Shown here: piece after piece, positions 1-7,070 of the stretch | Layout: each line of letters starts with the position of its first letter | How positions within the stretch are numbered: position 1 is the stretch's first letter | Source: an uncultured Odoribacter sp. | Lineage (GTDB): Bacteria; Bacteroidota; Bacteroidia; Bacteroidales; Marinifilaceae | Assembly: GCA_900548135.1 (NCBI GenBank) | Contig: URJC01000077.1 | Coordinates: 1 to 9,392 of the forward strand | Direction: 5' to 3' | DNA: 9,392 bases | Program-made: the position numbers and the translations under genes | The notes under the pieces: generated by a model | What the model saw: only the letters and a program-made list of their open reading frames with translations | Told to the model about the DNA's origin: nothing | The model's database searches: none

Positions 1-641
1 CCTGCCGGTTCCACTCCGATGATTTTTGTTTTAGGGCTCATTTGTTTGAAAAAGCTGCCGATTCCGGAAGCCAGCCCACCGCCACCTATAGGAACAAAAA
101 TATAGTCGATTTTTATGCGGGCTTCTTGTATGATTTCAAGTCCTACTGTGGCTTGACCTTCTATGATTTTCGGGTCGTTAAAGGGAGGAATGAAAACCAT
201 GTCATTTTTTTCACACTCTTCCATGGCGGCTGTGTTGGCTTGATCAAAAGTATCACCTGTTAATACTACCTCAATAGATTTGCCACCAAACATTTTTACT
301 TGATTGATTTTTTGTTTGGGAGTGGTAACAGGCATGAAAATTTTACCTTTAATCTTTAATTTGCTGCATGAAAAAGCAACCCCCTGGGCATGATTGCCAG
401 CACTTGCACAAACAATTCCCCGTTCTGCTTCTTCCTGGGACAGGGATTTCATTTTATTGTAAGCTCCCCGTATTTTATAACTTCTTACCATTTGCAGGTC
501 TTCCCGTTTCAAGAATACATTGGCTTCGTACGTGTCCGAAAGGTTCCGGTTTTTCATCAGGGGAGTGGGAATAAGTATATCATTCAGCGTATGTTCGGCT
601 GTCATGATGTCCTTTAGGGAAGGAAAATAAGATTCACTCAT
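1..641 (-). CDS. ilvA: Threonine ammonia-lyase (threonine deaminase), N-terminal half, cut by window edge
   Basis: PLP enzyme that deaminates L-threonine to 2-oxobutyrate and ammonia, the committed step to isoleucine. I translated the minus strand from the ATG at 641. It stays open for 213 codons to the window edge, so the C-terminal half is missing here. Visible motifs are the Schiff-base lysine in RSYKIRGA (Lys56), the substrate loop SAGNHAQG (80-87) and the phosphate-binding GGGGL (186-190). The start fits because conserved sequence (LIPTPL at 23-28, FLKREDLQ at 43-50) begins soon after it and leuB ends only 10 bp upstream. The DLQxVRSYKIRGA and TGDTFD patterns match the B. subtilis-type enzyme of about 420 residues, whose single C-terminal regulatory domain would lie outside the window. 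Last visible gene of the operon, probably translationally coupled to leuB. The biosynthetic role is inferred from context. Whether isoleucine feedback is kept cannot be judged. Confidence 0.95.
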   Translation of the reverse strand, partial: MSESYFPSLKDIMTAEHTLNDILIPTPLMKNRNLSDTYEANVFLKREDLQMVRSYKIRGAYNKMKSLSQEEAERGIVCASAGNHAQGVAFSCSKLKIKGKIFMPVTTPKQKINQVKMFGGKSIEVVLTGDTFDQANTAAMEECEKNDMVFIPPFNDPKIIEGQATVGLEIIQEARIKIDYIFVPIGGGGLASGIGSFFKQMSPKTKIIGVEPA

Positions 642-651
642 ACAGTTAATA

Positions 652-1716
652 TTATTCTATGTTTTTAGCAATATAATCACCGACTTCAGTTGTACTGTAC
701 ACTTTTTCATTTTCAGCAATATCCTCAGTGACAATGCCTCCTTCGATAGCCTGCTCTACAGCTTTACGGATAGAAGCTCCGGCAACTTTGAGGTTGAAGG
801 CATATTCAAACATCATGGCGGCGGATAAAATGGTTGCTACCGGGTTGGCTATATTTTTGCCTGCGGCTTGCGGATATGATCCGTGGATAGGCTCAAACAA
901 GGAAGTATGCTCTCCGATAGAGGCAGAGGGTAATAATCCCAGGGAACCGGTGATGACACTTGCTTCATCAGTCAATATATCTCCGAACATGTTTTCTGTA
1001 ACGATCACATCGAAGTGTTTGGGCTGTTGAATCAGTTTCATCGCTGCATTATCGACAAACATGTATTCAACATTGACCTGTGGATAGGTTGGTGCCATTT
1101 CCTGTACAGTTTCCCGCCATAGTCTTGAAGTTGCCAGTACGTTAGCTTTATCAACTACGGTAAGGTGATTGCGGCGTTTAGAGGCATATTCGAATCCTAA
1201 CTTACAAATCCGGATGATTTCTGCTTTCGTGTAAACACAACTGTCAAAAGCAGTTTTTCCGTCTTCTGAACGCCCCTGGGGACGTCCAAAATAAATACCG
1301 CCTGTCAATTCCCGGATACAAATGAAGTCAGCTCCTTCCACTAATTCCTGGCGTAAAGGTGAACGGTGTACCAGTGATTTGAAAGTGCTTACGGGACGAA
1401 GATTGGCATAAAGTCCTAATTTTTTCCGCATTTCGAGTAAACCTTGTTCCGGACGTATTTTCGCTTTAGGGTTATTGTCAAAACGAGGATCTCCGATTGC
1501 GCCGAAAAGAACTGCGTCTGATTCCATACAGACCCGGTGGGTTTCTTCTGGATAAGGATTCCCTGTTTTATCAATAGCTACAGCTCCTACAAGCCCATAT
1601 TGGTAGGTTACATGATGTCCGTATTTTTTGCAAACTGCATTTATAACCTTTATTGCTTGGTCAATAATTTCTGGTCCGATACCGTCTCCGGGTAATACTG
1701 CTATTTTTAAGTCCAT
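652..1716 (-). CDS. leuB: 3-isopropylmalate dehydrogenase
   Basis: Oxidises and decarboxylates (2R,3S)-3-isopropylmalate to 2-oxoisocaproate using NAD+, third step of the leucine branch; cytoplasmic homodimer. At 354 residues it has the family's usual length. Visible are GDGIGPE (10-16), the substrate arginines R97 and R107, R135 in CIREL, Y142, K190 in VDKANVL, and the divalent-metal aspartates D222, D246 and D250 within the signature beginning [10 protein letters not shown] (242-251). The adenosine-binding loop reads [15 protein letters not shown] (278-292). The usual HGSAPD aspartate that contacts the NAD ribose is Gln283 here, which I remember as common in Bacteroidota LeuB. The start ATG lies just before the beta strand leading into GDGIGPE, so no earlier start is needed. 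It sits 38 bp after leuD and 10 bp before ilvA. Isocitrate or tartrate dehydrogenase is unlikely given the leu neighbours and the RxxxxxxxxxR region. Confidence 0.97.
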   Translation of the reverse strand: MDLKIAVLPGDGIGPEIIDQAIKVINAVCKKYGHHVTYQYGLVGAVAIDKTGNPYPEETHRVCMESDAVLFGAIGDPRFDNNPKAKIRPEQGLLEMRKKLGLYANLRPVSTFKSLVHRSPLRQELVEGADFICIRELTGGIYFGRPQGRSEDGKTAFDSCVYTKAEIIRICKLGFEYASKRRNHLTVVDKANVLATSRLWRETVQEMAPTYPQVNVEYMFVDNAAMKLIQQPKHFDVIVTENMFGDILTDEASVITGSLGLLPSASIGEHTSLFEPIHGSYPQAAGKNIANPVATILSAAMMFEYAFNLKVAGASIRKAVEQAIEGGIVTEDIAENEKVYSTTEVGDYIAKNIE

Positions 1717-1754
1717 AGTTTTTCAGGTATAAAGTGGGAAAATGAAGGTATTTC

Positions 1755-2345
1755 TCACTTTTTGTTATTTTCATATGCTTTGATTTTATCGTGTATGCTC
1801 ATCAGGTAATCGACATCGTCATATCCCTTTAAAAGGCATTCTTTTTTGTAGGGGCTGATATTGAAGCTTTCCTGATCGCCTGTTACCGGGATTGAGACGA
1901 TTTGTTCCTGTAGGTTAACCTTAATCCGGGTTTTAGAGTCTTCGGCGATGTGGTTGAATAATTTTTTCAGGAAAACTTCGGATACCTGTACTGGTAATAA
2001 ACCATTATTTAAGGCATTGTTTCTAAAGATGTCGGCAAAAAAACTGGAGATGACAACTTTGAAACCTGCCCCGTAAATAGCCCATGCTGCATGTTCCCGA
2101 CTGGAACCACAACCGAAGTTTTTACCGGCAACAAGGATTTGACCTTCGTATTGAGGGAGATTCATGACAAAGTCAGGTTTCGGATTGCCTTGTGCGTCGT
2201 ATCTCCAATCGTAAAATAGTTGTTGGCCAAATCCTTCCCGGGTTGTTGCCTTCAGGAAGCGTGCCGGGATGATCTGATCTGTATCCACATTTTCAATGGG
2301 AAGCGGAACGGTTGTAGATATTAGGGTTGTAAATTTGTCAATCAT
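1755..2345 (-). CDS. leuD: 3-isopropylmalate dehydratase small subunit
   Basis: Small (swivel-domain) subunit of isopropylmalate isomerase. With LeuC it converts 2-isopropylmalate to 3-isopropylmalate through dehydration and rehydration. At 196 residues it is close to the roughly 200 of enterobacterial LeuD. Family motifs are [14 protein letters not shown] (19-32), [16 protein letters not shown] (74-89), which supplies the substrate-contacting SSRE loop, and [17 protein letters not shown] (103-119). This longer bacterial form, with the FYDWRY segment (44-49) and a C-terminal region ending in a charged tail, distinguishes it from the short archaeal-type isomerase and homoaconitase subunits. 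The ATG gives the usual N-terminus with about 20 residues before NVDTDQ. It follows leuC by 42 bp and precedes leuB by 38 bp, the expected leuCD pairing. Confidence 0.97.
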   Translation of the reverse strand: MIDKFTTLISTTVPLPIENVDTDQIIPARFLKATTREGFGQQLFYDWRYDAQGNPKPDFVMNLPQYEGQILVAGKNFGCGSSREHAAWAIYGAGFKVVISSFFADIFRNNALNNGLLPVQVSEVFLKKLFNHIAEDSKTRIKVNLQEQIVSIPVTGDQESFNISPYKKECLLKGYDDVDYLMSIHDKIKAYENNKK

Positions 2346-2387
2346 GATTGTATTAAATTACAGATTTCATTAAGGGATTATTTCTTT

Positions 2388-3779
2388 TCATTTATTGATA
2401 GGTTCTGTAATCACACCTGTGACTGCACAGGCTGCTGCGACAAGCGGACCTGCCAGCAATGTCCTGGCTCCCGGGCCTTGCCTGCCTTCGAAATTACGGT
2501 TGGATGTGGCTACACAATATTTCCCGTTTGGAATTTTGTCATCGTTCATTGCCAGGCAAGCAGAACAACCCGGCTGGCGAAGTTCAAATCCTGCTGCTTC
2601 CAGGGTATCACGGATACCTTCTGTAATGGCTTGTTTCTCTACTTGCTTGCTTCCTGGTACGATCCAGGCTGTCACTCCTGCTGCTTTTTTCTTGCCTTTT
2701 ACATAATTTGCAAAGGCCCGCAGGTCCTCTATGCGTCCGTTCGTACAACTTCCTACAAAAACATAATCAATGGGTTTGCCAATCATCGCTTCGCCTGGGT
2801 GAAAATTCATGTATTCCAAAGCTTTTAAGAAAGTAAGACGTGAACTTTCTTCTATTTCTTCTATTTGTGGGATGTACCCATTGACGGGGATTCCCATGCC
2901 AGGGTTGGTTCCAAAGGTGATCATCGGCATGATGTCGGCTGCCTCGAAAGTCACTTCTTTATCAAATACGGCGTCCGGATCGCTGTATAGTTGCCTCCAG
3001 TGTTTTATCGCTTCTTCCCAGTCTTTCCCTTTCGGGGCATATTCCCGTCCTTTCAGATAAGCAAAAGTAGTTTCATCCGGAGCGATCATACCACCCCGGG
3101 CTCCCATTTCAATGCTCATGTTGCAAATGGTCATCCTGGCTTCCATGGAAAGTGAACGGATAGTGCTGCCTGCAAACTCTATGAAATGGCCTGTGCCTCC
3201 TGAAGTGCCTAATTTTGAAATTAAATACAGGATGATATCTTTAGAGCATACACCGGGATTTAAGGGACCATTGACGTTAATACGCATGGTTTTGGGCTTA
3301 TTTTGTAAAATGCATTGTGAAGACAGCACCATTTCTACTTCGCTGGTACCTATTCCAAAGGCAACACAACCCATAGCTCCGTGTGTGGACGTATGGCTAT
3401 CCCCGCATACAATGGTCATACCGGGTTGGGTCAACCCTGTTTCAGGACCCATAACATGAATGATTCCGTTTTTAGGTGTTCCTACTTTAAAAATAGTGAT
3501 TCCGTTTTCAGCACAATTTTTTTCTAAAGTGGCTAATTGTTGTGCCGATAACGGTTCTTTCACTGCCAGGTGTTGGTTTTGGGTAGGGATATTATGGTCA
3601 GGACTGGCGGTTATTTGTGACGGACGGAATACTTTTATCCCTCTGGACCGTAGACCTTCAAAAGCTTGCGGACTTGTTACTTCGTGGATATACTGACGGT
3701 CAATGTAAAGCACACACGATCCGCCGGCTATTGTTTCAACAGTATGTGAATCCCAGATTTTATCGAATAATGTCTTCAT
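2388..3779 (-). CDS. leuC: 3-isopropylmalate dehydratase large subunit
   Basis: Catalytic large subunit of isopropylmalate isomerase, an aconitase-family enzyme with a [4Fe-4S] cluster that acts with LeuD. It has 463 residues, matching the usual 465 or so of bacterial LeuC. The three cluster cysteines are visible: C345 in VGSCTNGR (342-349), and C405 and C408 in [11 protein letters not shown] (404-414). Other family blocks are [10 protein letters not shown] (3-12), [13 protein letters not shown] (125-137), [15 protein letters not shown] (224-238) and [17 protein letters not shown] (426-442). The N-terminus begins directly with the family's standard TLFDKIW segment, supporting the ATG at 3779. 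It lies 26 bp downstream of leuA and 42 bp upstream of leuD. Leucine-pathway IPM isomerase rather than homoaconitase is inferred from the neighbours and the bacterial-type length. Confidence 0.97.
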   Translation of the reverse strand: MKTLFDKIWDSHTVETIAGGSCVLYIDRQYIHEVTSPQAFEGLRSRGIKVFRPSQITASPDHNIPTQNQHLAVKEPLSAQQLATLEKNCAENGITIFKVGTPKNGIIHVMGPETGLTQPGMTIVCGDSHTSTHGAMGCVAFGIGTSEVEMVLSSQCILQNKPKTMRINVNGPLNPGVCSKDIILYLISKLGTSGGTGHFIEFAGSTIRSLSMEARMTICNMSIEMGARGGMIAPDETTFAYLKGREYAPKGKDWEEAIKHWRQLYSDPDAVFDKEVTFEAADIMPMITFGTNPGMGIPVNGYIPQIEEIEESSRLTFLKALEYMNFHPGEAMIGKPIDYVFVGSCTNGRIEDLRAFANYVKGKKKAAGVTAWIVPGSKQVEKQAITEGIRDTLEAAGFELRQPGCSACLAMNDDKIPNGKYCVATSNRNFEGRQGPGARTLLAGPLVAAACAVTGVITEPINK

Positions 3780-3805
3780 AATGTAATTTTACTGTAGGTC
3801 AACTG

Positions 3806-5299
3806 TTAAGATATTTTTGCCAGAGCATCAATGAATGATTCTACGGAAGCAGTGACTATATCGGTATTAGCACCAAAACCATGATACATTTTCCCTTTGT
3901 GGGATATTTGGATATGTACTTTTCCCAGATCGTCACTACCTCGTGTAATGGCTTGTACTAAATATTCTTCTACATGTACCCGGCGCTTGGTAATATTTTT
4001 TACCGCAGTGAGGGCTGCATCAACTGGTCCGTTTCCACTTGCGGTTTCTATGAATGTATCCCCTCCGAAACTGATTTGTACCGTTGCTGTTGGAATGGTT
4101 GAGGAGCCGCAAACCACTTGCAGGGATTCCAGCTTCATATCCCGTTTTTTACGGGAATTTTCACTTCCTACCAATACTTCCAGGTCGCGTGTTGTAATGT
4201 CTTTCTTTTTGTCTGCCAATTCCAGAAAACGTTGATAGATTGCATCCAGTTCATCATTATCCGGATTATAACCTATTTCTTTCAGGTGATGTTTTAATGC
4301 TGCGCGGCCACTACGGGCAGTCAGGACAATACTGGATTGGTCCACGCCGACTTCTTCCGGATCAATAATTTCATAGGTTTCCCGGCTTTTCAAGACGCCG
4401 TCCTGATGAATACCTGATGAATGGGCAAAAGCATTCCGGCCGACAATGGCTTTATTGGGTTGGACGGGTACACGCATCAGGCTGGAAACCAGTTGACTAC
4501 TGGCAATGATCTGCTTGGTATTGATGCCTAGTTCAAAGTCAAGGTTTTTATGGCAATGAATGGCCATTACTATTTCTTCAAGAGCCGTGTTTCCTGCACG
4601 TTCACCCAAGCCATTAATGGTTACCTCTACTTGCCGTGCTCCGTTTTGTACGGCTGCTAAAGTGTTGGCGGTAGCCATTCCCAGGTCGTTGTGACAATGG
4701 GTGGAAATGATTGCTTTATCAATGTTGGGGACATGATTCATCAGATAGGCAATTTTAGCACCGTATTCATTGGGCAGGCAATACCCTGTCGTATCCGGAA
4801 TATTTACTACGGTAGCCCCTGCTTTGATTACAGCCTCAATGACTCTGGCGAGGTATTCTTCTTCAGTACGTCCGGCATCTTCTGCATAAAATTCTACATC
4901 GTCTACATATTGACGGGCATATTTCACCGCTTGGATTGCCCGTTCAATGATTTCGTCAGGGTTGGAATTTAACTTTTCATAAATATGATAAAAAGAGGTC
5001 CCTATCCCGGTGTGGATACGACCTCTTTTTGCAAATTGCAGGGCTTCTGCTGCGACTTCGATGTCTTTTTTGACAGCCCGTGTTAAGGCACAAATGGTCG
5101 GATTGGTGACTGCTTTTGAGATTTCGACCACTGAATTGAAATCTCCGGGACTGGAAACAGGAAATCCGGCCTCGATGATATCTACCCCTAATTTTTCCAA
5201 TTGACGCGCAACCTCAATTTTCTCGATGGTGTTTAATTGACAACCGGGTACTTGTTCTGCATCCCGAAGGGTTGTATCGAATATATATACTTTTTCCAT
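3806..5299 (-). CDS. leuA: 2-isopropylmalate synthase
   Basis: Condenses 2-oxoisovalerate with acetyl-CoA to give 2-isopropylmalate, the committed step of leucine synthesis; DRE-TIM family metalloenzyme. It has 497 residues: a TIM barrel (about 1-270), a linker containing the [13 protein letters not shown] block (289-301), and a C-terminal LeuA regulatory domain (about 385-497) where leucine binds in characterised homologues. Visible catalytic features are D8 and R12-D13 in [12 protein letters not shown] (8-19), E136 and E140, and the metal ligands H201 and H203 in [12 protein letters not shown] (201-212). The signature glycine after RD is alanine (A14). The ATG at 5299 puts the IFDTTLR strand at residue 6, as in homologues. 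It begins 101 bp after the ilvC stop codon, the widest gap in the block, and is 26 bp from leuC. Citramalate synthase is an alternative because of shared folds, but the leuCDB neighbours and resemblance to Bacteroides LeuA favour IPMS. Confidence 0.95.
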   Translation of the reverse strand: MEKVYIFDTTLRDAEQVPGCQLNTIEKIEVARQLEKLGVDIIEAGFPVSSPGDFNSVVEISKAVTNPTICALTRAVKKDIEVAAEALQFAKRGRIHTGIGTSFYHIYEKLNSNPDEIIERAIQAVKYARQYVDDVEFYAEDAGRTEEEYLARVIEAVIKAGATVVNIPDTTGYCLPNEYGAKIAYLMNHVPNIDKAIISTHCHNDLGMATANTLAAVQNGARQVEVTINGLGERAGNTALEEIVMAIHCHKNLDFELGINTKQIIASSQLVSSLMRVPVQPNKAIVGRNAFAHSSGIHQDGVLKSRETYEIIDPEEVGVDQSSIVLTARSGRAALKHHLKEIGYNPDNDELDAIYQRFLELADKKKDITTRDLEVLVGSENSRKKRDMKLESLQVVCGSSTIPTATVQISFGGDTFIETASGNGPVDAALTAVKNITKRRVHVEEYLVQAITRGSDDLGKVHIQISHKGKMYHGFGANTDIVTASVESFIDALAKIS

Positions 5300-5313
5300 A
5301 AATTGTTTGGGTA

Positions 5314-5398
5314 TTCATTTTAGATTTACAATTCATGATTCATTCTGTCTGGCTTTTTGAATGGTTTCATAAATCATAAATCTAAAGTCGTAAATGGT
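5314..5398. repeat. Inverted arrays of a 7-bp repeat in the ilvC-leuA spacer (potential hairpin)
   Basis: The 100-bp gap between ilvC and leuA holds two facing arrays of one heptamer. On the plus strand five in-register units run from 5364 to 5398: GTTTCAT, AAATCAT, AAATCTA, AAGTCGT, AAATGGT. On the minus strand four units run from 5341 down to 5314: GAATCAT, GAATTGT, AAATCTA, AAATGAA. The arms 5319-5338 and 5367-5386 pair at 17 of 20 positions, including ten in a row (TTTAGATTTA with TAAATCTAAA). An inner five-pair stem (5341-5345 with 5359-5363) closes a 13-base loop. No T-run follows the stem on either strand, so it is not a standard intrinsic terminator. It could be an mRNA processing or stability element, or a dispersed chromosomal repeat; its function is unknown. 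The structure is read directly from the sequence; any role is inference. Confidence 0.7.
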
Positions 5399-5399
5399 T

Positions 5400-6446
5400 T
5401 TAATTATTTTCAGGTCTCAATTTGCGCACGACTGCACCAGCTTGCCACATTTCAGACTCACGCATGGTTTGAAGTTCTTTTTCCAGTTTTTCGCGATAAT
5501 CGGGTTGGCTGTTACAGTCGATGGAGCGTTGCGCTTCGTTACCGCAAGCCACTTGATTATACAGTTCTTCAAATACCGGTTTGGTTGCATCGCGGAATTT
5601 TTCCCACCAGTCGAGTGCTCCTCTTTGAGCTGTGGTTGAACAGTTCGCATACATCCAGTCCATACCGTTTTCTGCAATTAAAGGCATTAAGCTTTGAGTC
5701 AGCTCTTCTATTGTTTCGTTGAAGGCTTCGGAAGGAGTATGGCCGTGTGCCCGTAAAGTGTCATATTGGGCAGCAAACAATCCCTGGATCGCTCCCATCA
5801 GGCTTCCGCGTTCACCTGTCAGGTCGGAATATACTTCCCGTTTGAAAGTGGTTTCGAAAAGATAGCCCGAACCAACTCCGATTCCCAGTGCAATTACGCG
5901 GTCCCATGCCTTACCTGTAGCATCCTGGAAAATGGCATAACTGGAATTCAGCCCCCGTCCTTGCAGGAACATTCTTCGTAAAGAGGTCCCTGATCCTTTC
6001 GGGGCAATTAAGATGACATCGACATCAGCTGGCGGGATAATGCCGGTCCGTTCTTTGTAGGTTATTCCGAAACCATGTGAAAAATACAATGCTTTCCCCG
6101 GTGTCAAGTGTTTTTTGATGGTAGGCCACATACTGATTTGTCCTGCATCGGAAAGTAAATATTGTATGATGGTTCCTTTTTCGGCGGCTTCTTCGATTTC
6201 AAATAAAGTTTCTCCTGGTACCCAACCGTCAGCAACTGCCTTATCCCAGCTCTTACTGCCTTTCCGCTGACCTACGATAACATTAAAACCATTGTCTTTT
6301 AAATTTAAAGATTGACCTGGACCCTGTACTCCGTAGCCAATAACTGCAATAGTTTCATTTTTTAATACATCAAGAGCTTTGGATAATGGAAATTCTTCTC
6401 TTGTTACTACGTTTTCTTCGATTCCTCCGAAATTAATTTTTGCCAT
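5400..6446 (-). CDS. ilvC: Ketol-acid reductoisomerase, fungal-Ilv5-like short form
   Basis: NADPH- and Mg2+-dependent enzyme that isomerises and reduces 2-acetolactate (valine, leucine) or 2-aceto-2-hydroxybutyrate (isoleucine) to the dihydroxy acid. It has 348 residues. The N-terminal Rossmann domain has GYGVQGPGQ (37-45), a cofactor loop GQRKGSKSWDKA (59-70) whose basic and serine residues suggest NADPH, SHGFG (123-127) and the catalytic-lysine block APKGSG (148-153). The C-terminal all-helical knotted domain has the Mg ligands D208 and E212 in SDLTGERG, a further acidic cluster ETIEE (244-248) and CSTTAQRGALDW (269-280). From residue 167 on, the closest protein I can recall is yeast mitochondrial Ilv5 (shared GHxPSEAFNET, NSQPDYREKLEKEL, VRKLRPEN) rather than E. 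coli or the 330-residue cyanobacterial type. It follows ilvN by 48 bp. The ATG gives a compact N-terminus with no targeting extension. Confidence 0.97.
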   Translation of the reverse strand: MAKINFGGIEENVVTREEFPLSKALDVLKNETIAVIGYGVQGPGQSLNLKDNGFNVIVGQRKGSKSWDKAVADGWVPGETLFEIEEAAEKGTIIQYLLSDAGQISMWPTIKKHLTPGKALYFSHGFGITYKERTGIIPPADVDVILIAPKGSGTSLRRMFLQGRGLNSSYAIFQDATGKAWDRVIALGIGVGSGYLFETTFKREVYSDLTGERGSLMGAIQGLFAAQYDTLRAHGHTPSEAFNETIEELTQSLMPLIAENGMDWMYANCSTTAQRGALDWWEKFRDATKPVFEELYNQVACGNEAQRSIDCNSQPDYREKLEKELQTMRESEMWQAGAVVRKLRPENN

Positions 6447-6494
6447 GATTGTAATAAATTTAATGATTTAGTGTATAATTTTAATTTTCTCTGA

Positions 6495-7007
6495 TTACTG
6501 TTTTTTCATTTCTTCCAGGTATTCATTGAGTAATTCATGCTTGGATTTGATGATAGCTACCTGACCTGAACGTACAAATTGCTGGACACCGTAAGGTTTC
6601 AATAATTCGAATAAAGCCTGAGTATCTTCCTTATGTCCGGTACGTTCCAGGACAATGTTGTCCTCACTGATTTCTAAAATACGGACATGATGCTCGCGTA
6701 CCAGTTTTTCAACATTATTGCTTCTGGTGACTTTATACAGGGCAATTTCTTGCTGTACCACTTCGTCCGGAGTGTAAACGAAAGCTTTGAGTACGTCTAC
6801 TTTTTTCTCGATTTGTTTTACCAGTTTTTCTATTTGATCAGGTTCAGTATAGACCACAATTGTAAATTTGTGAATTCCGGGTAAAGCTGATTCTGATACG
6901 GTCAGGCTTTCTATATTCACATTCCGGCAAGTGAAGACGGTTGTAATTTGGCTTAATAGTCCGACTTTATTTTCAGAAAATACGGTTATGATATATTCTT
7001 TCTTCAT
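6495..7007 (-). CDS. ilvN: Acetolactate synthase small (regulatory) subunit
   Basis: Regulatory subunit that activates the IlvB catalytic subunit and, in studied homologues, confers valine feedback inhibition. It has 170 residues, near the family's usual 160 to 170. An N-terminal ACT domain spans about residues 4-76, with SENKVGLLSQITTVF (11-25) and VNIESLTVSES (30-40). Gly16 and Asn31 align with E. coli IlvH Gly14 and Asn29, positions where changes give valine resistance, so valine sensitivity is plausible by inference. The C-terminal domain (about 85-160) keeps EIALYKV (87-93) and the VRSGQVAIIK block (145-154). The ATG at 7007 starts only a few residues before the first ACT strand, as expected. 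It is 63 bp downstream of ilvB and 48 bp upstream of ilvC, the usual pairing with the catalytic gene. Confidence 0.95.
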   Translation of the reverse strand: MKKEYIITVFSENKVGLLSQITTVFTCRNVNIESLTVSESALPGIHKFTIVVYTEPDQIEKLVKQIEKKVDVLKAFVYTPDEVVQQEIALYKVTRSNNVEKLVREHHVRILEISEDNIVLERTGHKEDTQALFELLKPYGVQQFVRSGQVAIIKSKHELLNEYLEEMKKQ

Positions 7008-7070
7008 GAATGTTTTTCAAAAGTTAAAGTATTCAGGTATGTAAAAGTTTCATTATTCATGCAGTGCCCG

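Noticed and set aside
95..102. TATTTTTG on the minus strand, matching the Bacteroidota TAnnTTTG promoter element
   Set aside because: It lies inside ilvA coding sequence, was not supported by a clear upstream TTTG element, and short AT-rich matches are expected by chance.
368..617. Two overlapping plus-strand open frames opposite ilvA
   Set aside because: They lie wholly opposite the conserved ilvA coding sequence, show no recognisable motif and read as low-complexity antisense translation.
3112..3459. 115-codon plus-strand open frame opposite leuC
   Set aside because: It is a shadow of the conserved leuC frame, with no domain and no supporting context. The same holds for the other plus-strand frames across 728-5204.
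5319..5386. Intrinsic terminator at the ilvC-leuA hairpin
   Set aside because: The stem is AT-rich and no T-run follows it on either strand, so it was listed as a repeat instead.
7008..7070. Possible promoter in the ilvB-ilvN gap (TAACTTTTG on the minus strand)
   Set aside because: The spacing is one base off the TAnnTTTG consensus, the gap is short and the gene pair is normally co-transcribed.
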